The position numbers and the translations under genes are program-made. Shown here one piece after another: positions 8,953 through 19,710 of a stretch of 64,000 nt of DNA. This stretch comes from Pseudomonas oryzagri (GTDB taxonomy: Bacteria; Pseudomonadota; Gammaproteobacteria; Pseudomonadales; Pseudomonadaceae). Positions within the stretch are counted from its first letter, which is position 1. Each line of letters opens with the position of its first letter. The stretch lies in contig NZ_JAJHPU010000018.1 in the NCBI RefSeq assembly GCF_020831405.1, forward strand, positions 62,001-126,000. The letters are read 5' to 3'. The notes below the pieces were generated by a model. That model was not told the DNA's origin. It was given only the letters and a program-made list of their open reading frames with translations, and ran no database searches.

Positions 8953-9277
8953 AACCCGCTACAGCGAGATCGTCGTCCACAACGGCACCGTCTACCTGGC
9001 CGGCCAGCTGGCCGACGACTTCGCCGGCGACATCGACCGGCAGACCCGCGAGACCCTGGCCAACATCGAACGCCTGCTCGGCGAGGTCGGCAGCGACAAG
9101 TCGCGCCTGCTGGCGGTGAACGTCCACCTCGCCGATATGGCCGACTATGCCGGCATGAACGCGGTCTGGGACGCCTGGCTGCCCGCCGGCTGCGCGCCGG
9201 CGCGCGCCTGCGTCGAGGCCCGCCTGTACGACCCGCGCGCCCGCGTCGAGATGACCGTGGTCGCCGCGCTGCCCTGA
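8927..9277 (+). CDS. RidA family protein (enamine/imine deaminase)
   Basis: RidA/YjgF/UK114 family member of 116 residues. RidA proteins hydrolyse reactive 2-aminoacrylate and imine intermediates produced by PLP enzymes and amino-acid oxidases. The conserved Arg is in [17 protein letters not shown], and [11 protein letters not shown] matches the family N-terminal strand. The gene overlaps the end of dadA by 26 bp and has AAGGAG (8911-8916) upstream. Between dadA and dadX it likely clears the iminopropionate formed by DadA. It is a divergent paralogue rather than the housekeeping RidA. Confidence 0.9.
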   Translation: MSIQRLRTETRYSEIVVHNGTVYLAGQLADDFAGDIDRQTRETLANIERLLGEVGSDKSRLLAVNVHLADMADYAGMNAVWDAWLPAGCAPARACVEARLYDPRARVEMTVVAALP

Positions 9278-9329
9278 CCCTGCCGCGCCCCGTGTGGCGC
9301 GCATCCATAACGAGAAAGCGATTGCCGCC

Positions 9330-10418
<1,089 letters not shown>

Positions 10419-10444
10419 ACCGCCCATCCTGTCCGTTTCCCGCC

Positions 10445-10473
10445 ACCCCCGCCCGACCCGCTCGCGCGGGGGT
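10445..10473 (+). terminator. Probable terminator hairpin after dadX
   Basis: ACCCCCGC (10445-10452) pairs with GCGGGGGT (10466-10473). The following TGGCTGTTCG is only moderately T-rich, so termination may be partial. Confidence 0.5.
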
Positions 10474-10474
10474 T

Positions 10475-10507
10475 GGCTGTTCGTCGTGTTGAAAATACTG
10501 AACAGCC
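10475..10507. promoter_or_regulatory. 8-bp inverted repeat upstream of pauR (candidate autoregulatory operator)
   Basis: GGCTGTTC (10475-10482) and GAACAGCC (10500-10507) are perfect inverted copies. The right half, AAAATACTGAAC, resembles AATATGCTGAAC upstream of pauC (2737-2748). The spacing between GTTC and GAAC is 3 bp shorter here than at pauC. Confidence 0.5.
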
Positions 10508-10565
10508 TTGCCATCATTATTCCCAACCATCCCCTGACCCTGAATGACCGAGGAGGTCTCCAGCC

Positions 10566-11114
10566 TTGGACGTCGGCGCCCGTCTGCACGAGATCCGCAA
10601 ACTCAAAGGCCTGTCCCAGCGCGAGCTGGCCAAGCGCGCAGGAGTGACCAACAGCACCATCTCGATGATCGAGAAGAACAGCGTCAGCCCCTCGATCAGC
10701 TCGTTGAAGAAGGTGCTCGGCGGCATTCCCATGTCGCTGGTGGAGTTCTTCTCCATGGATCTCGCCGAGGGCAACCAGGCCCAGGTGGTGTACAAGTCGG
10801 ACGAGCTGATCGACATCGGTAGCGGCGCGGTGACCATGAAGCTGGTCGGCCGCGCCCATTCCAACCGGGTCATGGCCTTCCTCGACGAGACCTACCCGCC
10901 GGGCGCCGACACTGGTATCGAGATGCTCAACCACGAGGGCGAGGAGGCCGGCGTGGTGGTCGAGGGACGCCTGGAGCTGACCGTGGGCGAGGCGGTGTAC
11001 ATCCTCGAGAGCGGCGACAGCTACTACTTCGAGAGCAGCCAGCCGCACCGCTTCCGCAACCCGTTCGACATCCCGGCGCGGCTGATCAGCGCCACCACCC
11101 CGGCCAACTTCTGA
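10566..11114 (+). CDS. pauR: HTH-cupin transcriptional regulator PauR (PuuR type)
   Basis: Regulator of 182 residues with an N-terminal Xre/Cro HTH (LSQRELAKRAGVTNSTISMI, residues about 18-37) and a C-terminal cupin_2 domain (VVVEGRLELTVGEAVYILESG). PauR represses polyamine-catabolism genes and responds to putrescine or cadaverine. The start is a TTG at 10566, preceded by GAGGAGG (10548-10554); the frame has no ATG or GTG that would keep the conserved MDVGARLHEIRKLKG start. Its own upstream region carries an inverted repeat similar to that at pauC. Confidence 0.93.
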   Translation: MDVGARLHEIRKLKGLSQRELAKRAGVTNSTISMIEKNSVSPSISSLKKVLGGIPMSLVEFFSMDLAEGNQAQVVYKSDELIDIGSGAVTMKLVGRAHSNRVMAFLDETYPPGADTGIEMLNHEGEEAGVVVEGRLELTVGEAVYILESGDSYYFESSQPHRFRNPFDIPARLISATTPANF

Positions 11115-11203
11115 GCCGCCAGCGGGGCCGCCGAAGCCTCTGCACCTTAGGTGTCAAGCCCCTGCGACCATCGGGGTTGTTTCGGCGCGCTTCGCTTTGC
11201 CGT

Positions 11204-11209
11204 TATACT
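11204..11209 (+). promoter_or_regulatory. -10 box of the cytochrome c5 promoter
   Basis: TATACT at 11204-11209 is a good -10. The -35 17 bp upstream (TTCGGC) is weak. The gene starts 58 bp downstream. Confidence 0.45.
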
Positions 11210-11266
11210 CCCGCCGCCCGCGCGGCCCTACCGCCCCGGGCGTGACTAGCCATAGAGGGTGTAAGG

Positions 11267-11689
11267 GTGAACCTGATCAAGAAAGTCTTGGCAGCCCAAG
11301 CTGCCGTGCTGGCCCTGTGGGCGGTTGGCGCCCAGGCCGCGAGCGATGACGCCATCGCCGAACGTCTGAAGCCGGTAGGCGAAGTGTGCATCGCCGGCCA
11401 GGAATGCAAGGGCGTCGGCGCCGTGGCGGCTTCCGCCGGTGCCGGTGCACGCAGCGGCGACGACGTGATCGCCAAGTACTGCGGCGCCTGCCACAGCTCC
11501 GGCGTACTGGGCGCGCCGAAGATCGGCGACGCCGCCGACTGGAAAGCCCGTGCCGGCGAGCGCGGTGGTATCGACGGCCTCCTCAAGTCGGCCATCGCCG
11601 GCCGCAACGCCATGCCGCCGAAGGGCACCTGCGCAGACTGCTCCGACGACGAGCTGAAGGGCGCGATCCACAAGATGTCCGGCCTGTAA
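11267..11689 (+). CDS. cycB: Cytochrome c5 (mono-heme c-type cytochrome)
   Basis: Periplasmic or membrane-associated monoheme cytochrome c of 140 residues. A signal peptide (about residues 1-23, ending in AQA) is followed by the heme motif CGACH in AKYCGACHSSGVLG. A distal Met ligand is probably in GRNAMPPKGTC. Two further Cys (TCADCSDDE) are typical of cytochrome c5. It is a likely electron carrier to terminal oxidases. Translation starts with GTG at 11267. A bidirectional terminator separates it from the convergent xpt. Confidence 0.92.
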   Translation: MNLIKKVLAAQAAVLALWAVGAQAASDDAIAERLKPVGEVCIAGQECKGVGAVAASAGAGARSGDDVIAKYCGACHSSGVLGAPKIGDAADWKARAGERGGIDGLLKSAIAGRNAMPPKGTCADCSDDELKGAIHKMSGL

Positions 11690-11706
11690 TAATCGCCGGC
11701 ATCGCC

Positions 11707-11732
11707 AAAAAGCCGCCTGAGGGCGGCTTTTT
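11707..11732. terminator. Bidirectional terminator between cycB and xpt
   Basis: AGCCGCC (11711-11717) and GGCGGCT (11722-11728) form the stem, with A-rich and T-rich flanks on either side. It can serve both convergent genes. Confidence 0.85.
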
Positions 11733-11764
11733 CGTGTCCGCGTGTTCGCTCTGCGGCGTGCCGC

Positions 11765-13351
<1,587 letters not shown>

Positions 13352-14380
13352 TCAGCGCGGCTGGCGGCGGCTCCTGACCCCCTCGGCGCGCGCGCGCAGC
13401 TGGCCGCAGCCGCCGTCGACGTCCTGGCCGGCGCTGTTGCGCACCTTGGTCAGCACGCCGCGGCTGTGCAGGTAGCGCACCATCTGCACGATGCGTTCGC
13501 CGTCGGGACGCTGGAAGTCGTCGCCTTCCAGGCTGTTGTAGGGAATCAGGTTGAGCACCGCATACTTGCCCTTGAACAGGCGCAGGATGGCGTCCATTTC
13601 CTCGACGCTGTCGTTGATGTCCTTGAGCAGCGTCCACTGGTACTGGATCGGATAGCCGACCGCGCGCGCGTAGTCTTCGCCCAGCTCGACCAGTTCGGCC
13701 GGATCGATCGGCGGCGCGTGCGGCAGCAGCTCATGGCGCAGATCGGCGCGGGTGGTGTGCAGCGACAGCGCCAGCGCCGGCTTGACCCGCTCCAGCGGCA
13801 GGCGCTCGAACACGCGGCGATCGCCCACGGTGGAGAACACCAGGTTCTTGTGGCCGATGCCGCCGTCGGTGCCGAGCAGGTGGATGGCCTCCAGCACGTT
13901 GTCGAGGTTGTGCGCCGGCTCGCCCATGCCCATGAACACCACCTTCTTCACCGCGCGGAAGCGCCGCGCCAGGGCGACCTGGGCGACGATCTCGGCGCTG
14001 CCGAGCTGGCGCAGCAGGCCACTCTTGCCGGTCATGCAGAACAGGCAGCCCACCGCGCAGCCGACCTGGGTCGACACGCACAGGCCATCCCTGGGCAGCA
14101 GCACGCTTTCGACCATCTGGCCGTCGGCCAGCTCGACCAGCAGGCGCGCCGAACCGTCGGCGCCGGGGTGCTCGGAGCGCAGCCGCGCGAGACCGGCGAC
14201 TTCCTCGCTAAGGGCCGGCAGCGCGGCGCGCACCGACAGCGGGAAGTAGTCGGCGGCCGGGCGGTTGCGCGGGCCGCTGTCCAGCGCCTGGCCGTTGAGC
14301 CAGGCACGCAGGATGCGCCCGCTGTGGCAGGGTTGCGCGCCGCAGGCGGCAAGGCGTTGGTGCAGGTCGTGGATGCGCAT
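13352..14380 (-). CDS. Radical SAM RNA methyltransferase, RlmN/Cfr family (second-type paralogue)
   Basis: Radical SAM enzyme of 342 residues, shorter than RlmN (about 380) and near Cfr length. The cluster motif CAVGCLFC follows VSTQVG at about residue 105. GMGEPAHNLDNV and the C-terminal RNSAGQDVDGGCGQL carry the SAM contacts and the second catalytic Cys. The family methylates A2503 of 23S rRNA (C2 by RlmN, C8 by Cfr) or tRNA A37. The housekeeping rlmN in Pseudomonas normally sits with ndk and pilF, so this is probably an additional paralogue whose target is not known. Confidence 0.82.
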   Translation of the reverse strand: MRIHDLHQRLAACGAQPCHSGRILRAWLNGQALDSGPRNRPAADYFPLSVRAALPALSEEVAGLARLRSEHPGADGSARLLVELADGQMVESVLLPRDGLCVSTQVGCAVGCLFCMTGKSGLLRQLGSAEIVAQVALARRFRAVKKVVFMGMGEPAHNLDNVLEAIHLLGTDGGIGHKNLVFSTVGDRRVFERLPLERVKPALALSLHTTRADLRHELLPHAPPIDPAELVELGEDYARAVGYPIQYQWTLLKDINDSVEEMDAILRLFKGKYAVLNLIPYNSLEGDDFQRPDGERIVQMVRYLHSRGVLTKVRNSAGQDVDGGCGQLRARAEGVRSRRQPR

Positions 14381-14650
14381 AGGGCGCGCATCCTAGCATC
14401 GGCGGGGCGGTGAGGGCAGCCGCCGGGCGCGAGGGGCTGGCCGGCGGTACCGCGATGGCCATCCCGCGGTCACCGGCGCCGCCGCCTTCTACGCCGCATT
14501 CAATCCCTGCGCCACTGGGGCGCGGATCAGGAGTGCGCTGCCCGGCAAGGCGACCCGCCGCCAAGCGGGCCGGCCAGGTGCAGAACGGCCGGCGCCTCAA
14601 CATGGCGGGCTTCGCCGCCGAGCTGGCCTGCCCTTGAACTCGCCCGTGCC

Positions 14651-15658
14651 TCAGCGGGCCGTGCCGGGGTCCTGCGCGGCGGGGGCGGGCTGGCCGCGGG
14701 TCTTCCACAGCGAGACCACAACGCCGCCGACCAGCAGGGTCAGGGTCACGCCGAGGGAGAACGCCGCCGGCAGCTTGCCGACGATACCGACCAGGAAGAT
14801 CTTGGCGCCGATGAACACCAGCACCAGGGCCAGGGCGTACTTCAGGTAGACGAAGCGGTGGATCAGCGCCGCCAGTGCGAAGTACAGCGCGCGCAGGCCG
14901 AGGATGGCGAAGATGTTCGAGGTGTAGACGATGAACGGGTCCTGGGTGATGGCGAAGATCGCCGGCACGCTGTCCACCGCGAACACCAGGTCGGCGCACT
15001 CGATCAGCAGCAGGGCGAGGAACAGCGGCGTGACCCACAGCACCGGTCGGCCGCTGGCGTCCGCCTGGCGCACGAAGAAGCGTTGCTCGTGCAGCTGCTC
15101 GGTGATGCGCAGGTGGCTGCGCAGGAAGCGCACCATCGGGTTGTTGGCGAGGTCCGGTGTCTCGTCGAGGCGGGCGAACAGCATGCGCACCCCGGTGAGC
15201 ACCAGGAAGCCGCCGCACACGTAGAGGATCCAGCTGAACTGGTGGATCAGCGCCGCGCCCAGGCCGATCATCAGGGCGCGCAGCACGATCACCCCGAGGA
15301 TGCCCCAGAACAGCACCTTGTGCTGGTACTGGCGGGGGATGGCGAGGAAGCCGAAGATCACCGCCATCACGAACACGTTGTCCATCGACAGCGACTTCTC
15401 GATCAAGAAGCCGGTCAGATAGTCCAGGCCGGCGTCGCCGCCCTTGTGCAACCAGACCCAGACGGCGAACAGCAGGCCGACGCCGATATAGCCGGCCGAC
15501 AGCAGCAGGCTCTCCTTGACGCCGATCTCATGATTGTCGCGGTGCAGGACACCGAGGTCGAAGGCCAGCAGGGCGAATACCAGCGCGAAGAACGCGAGCC
15601 ACAGCCAGGTGGCGGTGCCGAGGAAGTCGGCGAACAGAAAAGCATATAGGGCAGTCAT
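14651..15658 (-). CDS. TerC family integral membrane protein (Alx type)
   Basis: Polytopic inner-membrane protein of 335 residues with about nine hydrophobic segments. TerC proteins such as E. coli Alx are linked to Mn2+ export and metal homeostasis. Family motifs include the acidic intramembrane segments EKSLSMDNVFVMAVIF and ECADLVFAVDSVPAIFA, with conserved Asp and Glu. The start at 15658 (MTALYAFLFADFLG) has AGGAGGGG directly upstream. That Shine-Dalgarno sequence is fully contained in one arm of a long inverted repeat (15659-15729), suggesting translational control. Manganese as substrate is inferred from the family. Confidence 0.88.
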   Translation of the reverse strand: MTALYAFLFADFLGTATWLWLAFFALVFALLAFDLGVLHRDNHEIGVKESLLLSAGYIGVGLLFAVWVWLHKGGDAGLDYLTGFLIEKSLSMDNVFVMAVIFGFLAIPRQYQHKVLFWGILGVIVLRALMIGLGAALIHQFSWILYVCGGFLVLTGVRMLFARLDETPDLANNPMVRFLRSHLRITEQLHEQRFFVRQADASGRPVLWVTPLFLALLLIECADLVFAVDSVPAIFAITQDPFIVYTSNIFAILGLRALYFALAALIHRFVYLKYALALVLVFIGAKIFLVGIVGKLPAAFSLGVTLTLLVGGVVVSLWKTRGQPAPAAQDPGTAR

Positions 15659-15729
15659 GGGCCCCTCCTGCAGTCGAAGTGTTATCAACTGTGACTCCGA
15701 CATGGCGGTGCTGACCGTCAGAGGGGCCC
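15659..15729 (-). promoter_or_regulatory. Structured leader of the terC gene sequestering its ribosome binding site
   Basis: Arms 15659-15667 and 15721-15729 (GGGCCCCTC and GAGGGGCCC in plus-strand sense) are perfectly complementary over 9 bp and enclose a 53-nt loop. The start-side arm ends one base before the ATG and includes the whole GGAGGGG Shine-Dalgarno. Inside, TGA/TCA (15692-15694, 15718-15720) and CGGT/ACCG (15706-15709, 15714-15717) can pair, adding to one side of the fold. It does not visibly match the yybP-ykoY manganese riboswitch consensus. Confidence 0.6.
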
Positions 15730-15808
15730 GGTGTCACGCGCTCAGGCTAGAAAATCCGAGCGTGGCGCTCAACCATCAGCTGGTTGCAAGATTTTGCCGG
15801 CGCGGCAC

Positions 15809-15864
15809 GTGGCGCACGGCTAGTGGCGCACGGCTAGTGGCGCGCGGCTAGCGGCGCCCGGCGG
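15809..15864 (+). repeat. 14-bp tandem repeat (about 3.6 copies)
   Basis: Unit GTGGCGCACGGCTA occurs at 15809-15822 and 15823-15836. A copy with one change (GTGGCGCGCGGCTA) lies at 15837-15850, and a degenerate copy (GCGGCGCCCGGCGG) follows. It lies in the divergent region between terC and the DUF523 gene. Confidence 0.85.
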
Positions 15865-15925
15865 CGGGACGCGGCCGGCCGCGCGGTTTAGACTGGAAGC
15901 CCCAGCCCATCCGGTTCGCAAGCCC

Positions 15926-16414
15926 ATGGAAAAGATCCTGGTCAGCCGCTGCCTGCTCGGCCATGCGGTGCGCTACGACGGCGGCGCCCACGGCCCCGTC
16001 GACCTGCTGCTGCGCTGGCAGGCCGAGGGGCGGGTGGTGGCGCTGTGTCCGGAGGTGGCCGGCGGCCTGCCGACGCCGCGCCCGCCGGCGGAGATCCCCG
16101 GCGGGCAGGGCGCGGCGGTGCTCGAGCGGCGCGTGCCGGTGCGCACGATCGAGGGCGCGGACGTCAGCGAGGCGTTCCTGAGGGGAGCCGCGGCCGCCCT
16201 GGCGCTGGTGCGCGCGCACGGCATCCGCATCGCCGTGCTTAAGGCGCGCAGCCCGTCGTGCGGCAATCGCGAGAACTACGACGGCAGCTTCAGCGGCCGG
16301 CGGGTGGCGGGCGAAGGGGTGACGGCCGCGCTGCTGCGCCGCGAGGGCGTCCAGGTGTTCAACGAGGACGAGCTGGATGAGGCAGCGCGGGCGCTGCAGG
16401 CGCTGGGGGCTTAG
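15926..16414 (+). CDS. DUF523 family protein
   Basis: Small cytoplasmic protein of 162 residues in the DUF523 (YbbK-like) family, function unknown. Conserved features are ILVSRCLLGHAVRYDGG at the start, LCPEVAGGLPTPRPPAEI in the middle and LKARSPSCGNRENYDG with a conserved Cys. The conserved Cys residues (near 9, 42 and 113) suggest metal or cluster binding, but this is inference. The last 4 bp overlap the stop of a small convergent gene. Confidence 0.88.
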   Translation: MEKILVSRCLLGHAVRYDGGAHGPVDLLLRWQAEGRVVALCPEVAGGLPTPRPPAEIPGGQGAAVLERRVPVRTIEGADVSEAFLRGAAAALALVRAHGIRIAVLKARSPSCGNRENYDGSFSGRRVAGEGVTAALLRREGVQVFNEDELDEAARALQALGA

Positions 16415-16617
16415 GCGCGGCACCGCCGGCGCGGGCGCTGGGGTTCGCAGAGCAGCGCCCGACAGCCGGCTGGCGGCGGGTGCGGGGCCTCGAGACGGGC
16501 ACACAGGCGTTCGGCGTACGCCTGCGCCTCGGCCTGGGTGCGGAAGCGCACCGCCTGGCGATCCAGCCAGACTACCCAGCCTGCCTGGCCGCTCGCCTGT
16601 TCGATCACGACTTTCAT
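16411..16617 (-). CDS. Small conserved hypothetical protein (68 aa)
   Basis: Small protein of 68 residues starting MKVVIEQASGQAGWVVWLDR, with an ATG at 16617. The N-terminal 45 residues look like a compact beta-beta-alpha unit (FRTQAEAQAYAERLCARLEA), similar in layout to small DUF2188-like proteins. The C-terminus is basic and Cys-containing. I remember similar short proteins in other pseudomonads, but assign no function. It overlaps the DUF523 gene by 4 bp in convergent orientation. Confidence 0.6.
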   Translation of the reverse strand: MKVVIEQASGQAGWVVWLDRQAVRFRTQAEAQAYAERLCARLEAPHPPPAGCRALLCEPQRPRRRCRA

Positions 16618-16702
16618 CACCGAGCTCCGCGTACCGGAGAGGGGAAGTCGATAGTAAGCCCCGCTCACCCCGTCGCCAATACCTCGCGCGGCCAGCCGCG
16701 AG

Positions 16703-16721
16703 GGACGGCGCGAAGCCGTCC
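16703..16721. repeat. Perfect 7-bp hairpin in intergenic DNA
   Basis: GGACGGC (16703-16709), loop GCGAA, GCCGTCC (16715-16721). There is no T tract on either strand. It lies between the methyltransferase gene (ending 16869) and the 68-residue gene, which share a strand. Confidence 0.5.
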
Positions 16722-16868
16722 GTGACCGCCGGCGCAGCGCTGCCCTGCAGCGGATGCGGCACCTGCGGCAGGCCGCGTCAGTAGGGCACCGCCGCCGGAT
16801 CCCAATGGCCTCCGGCATCTGCCGGCCGCGTTCCCTGTGCAACGCGCCGGCCAGGAGAGGACGGCGGC

Positions 16869-17807
16869 TCAGCCCTGGCGGAACACCAGCGCCTTCAGAC
16901 CGCTGTCGGGGTGGATGTCGGCGAACTCCGGCGGATTGTCCAGACGCTCGACGAAGCGCAGGCCCGGCGCCTCGGCAGCCATGCCCTCGATCAGGAAATC
17001 CGGGCCGATACCCGGGTCGTTGACGCAGGCCAGCACCGTGCCCTGCGCGGTGAGCAGCTCGGGCAGGCGGCGGAGGATCTTGCGGTAGTCGGTGGTCAGG
17101 GCGAAGCTGCCCTTCTGGAACGACGGCGGATCGATGATCACCAGCTCGTAGGGACCGTACTTCTTCACCTTGCCCCACGACTTGAACAGCTCGTGGCCGA
17201 GGAATTCGACCCGCGCCAGGTCGTGGTCGTTGAGGCGGTGATTGTCGCGGCCGCGGCTGAGGGCGGCCCGGGCCATGTCCAGGTTGACCACCTGGGCGGC
17301 GCCGCCGGCGATGGCCGCCACCGAGAAGCCGCAGGTGTAGGCGAACAGATTGAGCACGCGCTGGCCGGCGGCCTGCTCGCGCACCCAGCGCCGGCCGTAG
17401 CGCATGTCGAGGAACAGGCCGTTGTTCTGCTTGCGGCCGAGGTCCAGCTTGTAGCGCAGGCCGCCCTCGGCGATCAGCCATTCGTCCAGTTCCTCGCCCA
17501 GCAGCCAGTCCATGCGGCTGTCGGGCAGGTAGCGGTGCTGCAGCAGCAGGTGGTGCGCGCCGCTGCGTTGCCAGGCGGCGCTGGCGGTCAGCTCCAGGAG
17601 CATGCTGCGCAGGCGCTCCAGCTCCGCCTCGGCCGGTTCGCGGAACAGCGAGACCAGCAGCACGCCCTGCAGCCAGTCGGCGGTGACGTGCTCGAGTCCC
17701 GGCCAGCGCCGGCCGCGGCCGTGGAACAGGCGACGCGCCTCGGCGGGTACGGCGTCCAGGGCGGTGAGAAGCTGCTGCTGCAGGATGGCGATGGCGTCGG
17801 CGTGCAT
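16869..17807 (-). CDS. Class I SAM-dependent methyltransferase (RlmI/RlmL-like)
   Basis: Methyltransferase of 312 residues. An N-terminal substrate region (about 1-115) precedes a Rossmann SAM domain. Motif I is VLNLFAYTCGFSVAAIAGG near residue 155. The catalytic IIDPPSFQKGSF near residue 225 is the DPPxF motif of rRNA and protein base methyltransferases. The fold resembles the catalytic half of RlmI and RlmK, which make m5C or m7G in 23S rRNA, but the substrate here is not identified. The start at 17807 (MHADAIAILQQQLL) is the most natural one. Confidence 0.85.
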   Translation of the reverse strand: MHADAIAILQQQLLTALDAVPAEARRLFHGRGRRWPGLEHVTADWLQGVLLVSLFREPAEAELERLRSMLLELTASAAWQRSGAHHLLLQHRYLPDSRMDWLLGEELDEWLIAEGGLRYKLDLGRKQNNGLFLDMRYGRRWVREQAAGQRVLNLFAYTCGFSVAAIAGGAAQVVNLDMARAALSRGRDNHRLNDHDLARVEFLGHELFKSWGKVKKYGPYELVIIDPPSFQKGSFALTTDYRKILRRLPELLTAQGTVLACVNDPGIGPDFLIEGMAAEAPGLRFVERLDNPPEFADIHPDSGLKALVFRQG

Positions 17808-17916
17808 GGCGGATGGTCGCGGAATGGGGGGGCGCGCATTCTAACCGCTGCGGCGCGCCGCCGGGGGCGGCGCGGCCTGGGCTAGAATGACTCCCCCTTC
17901 CTGCGGCGAGGACACC

Positions 17917-18336
17917 ATGACCAGCACTCCTACCTACGGCGTCGGCGACGCCTCCTACCAGGCCGCCGGCGGCCTCGACGGCCTGCGCCGGCTGGTCGAC
18001 GACTTCTACCGGATCATGGACGAGTCGCCCGCCGCCGCCGACCTGCGCCGCATGCATCCCGAGAGCCTGGAGGCCTCGCGCGACAAGCTGGCCTGCTTCC
18101 TCAGCGGCTGGCTGGGCGGGCCGAAGCTGTTCGCCGAGAAGTACGGTCCCATCGTGATCCCCGCCTTCCACGCCCAGTGGCCGATCGACGAGGCCGGCAG
18201 CGCCGCGTGGCTGGATTGCATGGCGCAGGCCATCGCCCGCCAGGATTACGCCCCGGAGTTCGCCGAGTACCTGATGCGCCAGCTGCGCGTACCGGCCGAA
18301 CGCATCGTCCAGGCCAGCCGCAACCGCCACGGCTGA
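17917..18336 (+). CDS. Group II truncated hemoglobin
   Basis: Small globin of 139 residues with the 2-over-2 fold, binding heme and oxygen or NO in the cytoplasm. Recognisable segments are YGVGDASYQAAGGLDGLRRLV (A-B helices), LACFLSGWLGGPKLFAEKYG (E region) and PAFHAQWPIDEAGSAAWL with the proximal His. The WL and YG pattern matches group II globins. The start at 17917 is chosen over an in-frame ATG 10 codons upstream because it gives the family length and follows GCGAGGA. It converges with nhaA, leaving 6 bp between the stops. Confidence 0.9.
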   Translation: MTSTPTYGVGDASYQAAGGLDGLRRLVDDFYRIMDESPAAADLRRMHPESLEASRDKLACFLSGWLGGPKLFAEKYGPIVIPAFHAQWPIDEAGSAAWLDCMAQAIARQDYAPEFAEYLMRQLRVPAERIVQASRNRHG

Positions 18337-18342
18337 GCCCGT

Positions 18343-19710
18343 TCAGGCCATGGCCGGCGCGCTCTGCCGGCGCGCGCGGCGCACCAGCAGGCCGCCCAGC
18401 GCGAGGCCCAGGCTGGCGGCCAGCGCCGAGGCGAGCAGCACGCCCAGCTTGGCGGCGCCGAGCAGGTCGGCCTCGCTGAATGCCAGGTTGGCGATGAAGA
18501 TCGCCATGGTGAAGCCGATGCCGGCCAGCACGCCGACCAGCCCCAGCCATCCCCAGCTCATCCCCGCCGGCAGGCGACACCAGCCCAGGCGCACCAGCAG
18601 CCAGCTGCTCAGCAGGATGCCGAGCGGCTTGCCGAGCAGCAGGGCGAGGGCGACGCCGGACAGCACCGCAACCGCATTGCCGCCGCCAAGGTCGACACCA
18701 CCCAGGCTCACCCCGGCGTTGGCGAGGGCGAACAGCGGCATGATCACGTAGGCCACCCAGGGGTGCAGGGCCATCTGCACCCGCACCACCGGCGGCAGCA
18801 GTTCGCGCTCGGCAAGGCGCAAGCGCTTGAGCGGCTGGCGCAATTGCTGGCTGTCGTGCGCGCCGTCGACGGCGCGCGCGGCGAACTCCTGCAGGGCATG
18901 GCGGGCGCTGGTCAAAGGAGCAATGCCGGGCGCCGAGCGCACCGGCGTCAGCAAGCCGAGCACCACGCCGGCCAGAGTGGGGTGGGCGCCGGTCTTGAGC
19001 AGGCCGAACCACAGCACGGCGCCGGGCAGCACGTAGGCCCAGGCCGCGCCGATGCCGATGGCCTGGAAACCGAGGACCAGCAACAGACCGGCGCCGGCGA
19101 TCAGGAAGCCGGTCGCATCGAGGCCGCCGGAGTAGAACAGGGCGATGATCAGCACCGCCACGATGTCGTCGATGATCGCCAGGGCGAGCAGGAACACGCG
19201 CACGCAGGCGGGGATCGACTTGCCCAGCAGGGCCAGCACGCCGACCGCGAAGGCGATGTCGGTGGCGGTCGGCACCGCCCAGCCCTGGCGCAGCTCCGCG
19301 CTGCCGCTGACGGCCAGGTAGGCCAGCGCCGGCACCGCCACGCCGCCCAGCGCCGCACCTAGCGGCAGGGCCGCCTGGCGCAGGTCGGCCAGGGCGCCGT
19401 CGTGGATCTCGCGACGGATTTCCATGCCGACGACCAGGAAGAACACCGTCATCAGCGCGTCGTTGATCCAGAAATGCAGCGACTGGGACACGCTGAAGCC
19501 GCCCAGAGTGAAGCCCAGCGGCAGATGCCAGAGGTGCTCATAGCTCTCGGCGGCGGGCGAGTTGGCCCACACCAGGGCGACGGCGGCGGCGAGCAGCAGG
19601 ACGATGCCGCTGACGGCTTCGATATGCAGGAAGTGTTCGAGGGCGTCGAAGGTTTTGCTGGCGATGCGCTGCGCAGCCGGCAGCGCCTTGCGGGAAGGAG
19701 TCGGGTTCAT
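18343..19710 (-). CDS. nhaA: Na+/H+ antiporter NhaA
   Basis: Inner-membrane antiporter of 455 residues with about 12 hydrophobic segments that exchanges Na+ (or Li+) for protons and controls pH and salt balance. The functional Asp pair is in [20 protein letters not shown]. Other signatures are [19 protein letters not shown] and [17 protein letters not shown]. The C-terminal region has extra Ala/Arg-rich sequence compared with E. coli NhaA (388 residues), and the middle loop ([20 protein letters not shown]) is longer, as in other pseudomonads. Confidence 0.96.
   Translation of the reverse strand: MNPTPSRKALPAAQRIASKTFDALEHFLHIEAVSGIVLLLAAAVALVWANSPAAESYEHLWHLPLGFTLGGFSVSQSLHFWINDALMTVFFLVVGMEIRREIHDGALADLRQAALPLGAALGGVAVPALAYLAVSGSAELRQGWAVPTATDIAFAVGVLALLGKSIPACVRVFLLALAIIDDIVAVLIIALFYSGGLDATGFLIAGAGLLLVLGFQAIGIGAAWAYVLPGAVLWFGLLKTGAHPTLAGVVLGLLTPVRSAPGIAPLTSARHALQEFAARAVDGAHDSQQLRQPLKRLRLAERELLPPVVRVQMALHPWVAYVIMPLFALANAGVSLGGVDLGGGNAVAVLSGVALALLLGKPLGILLSSWLLVRLGWCRLPAGMSWGWLGLVGVLAGIGFTMAIFIANLAFSEADLLGAAKLGVLLASALAASLGLALGGLLVRRARRQSAPAMA

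Noticed and set aside
15659-15729. Match to the yybP-ykoY manganese riboswitch
   Set aside because: The conserved internal loop sequences of that class are not visible, so only a generic structured leader is claimed.
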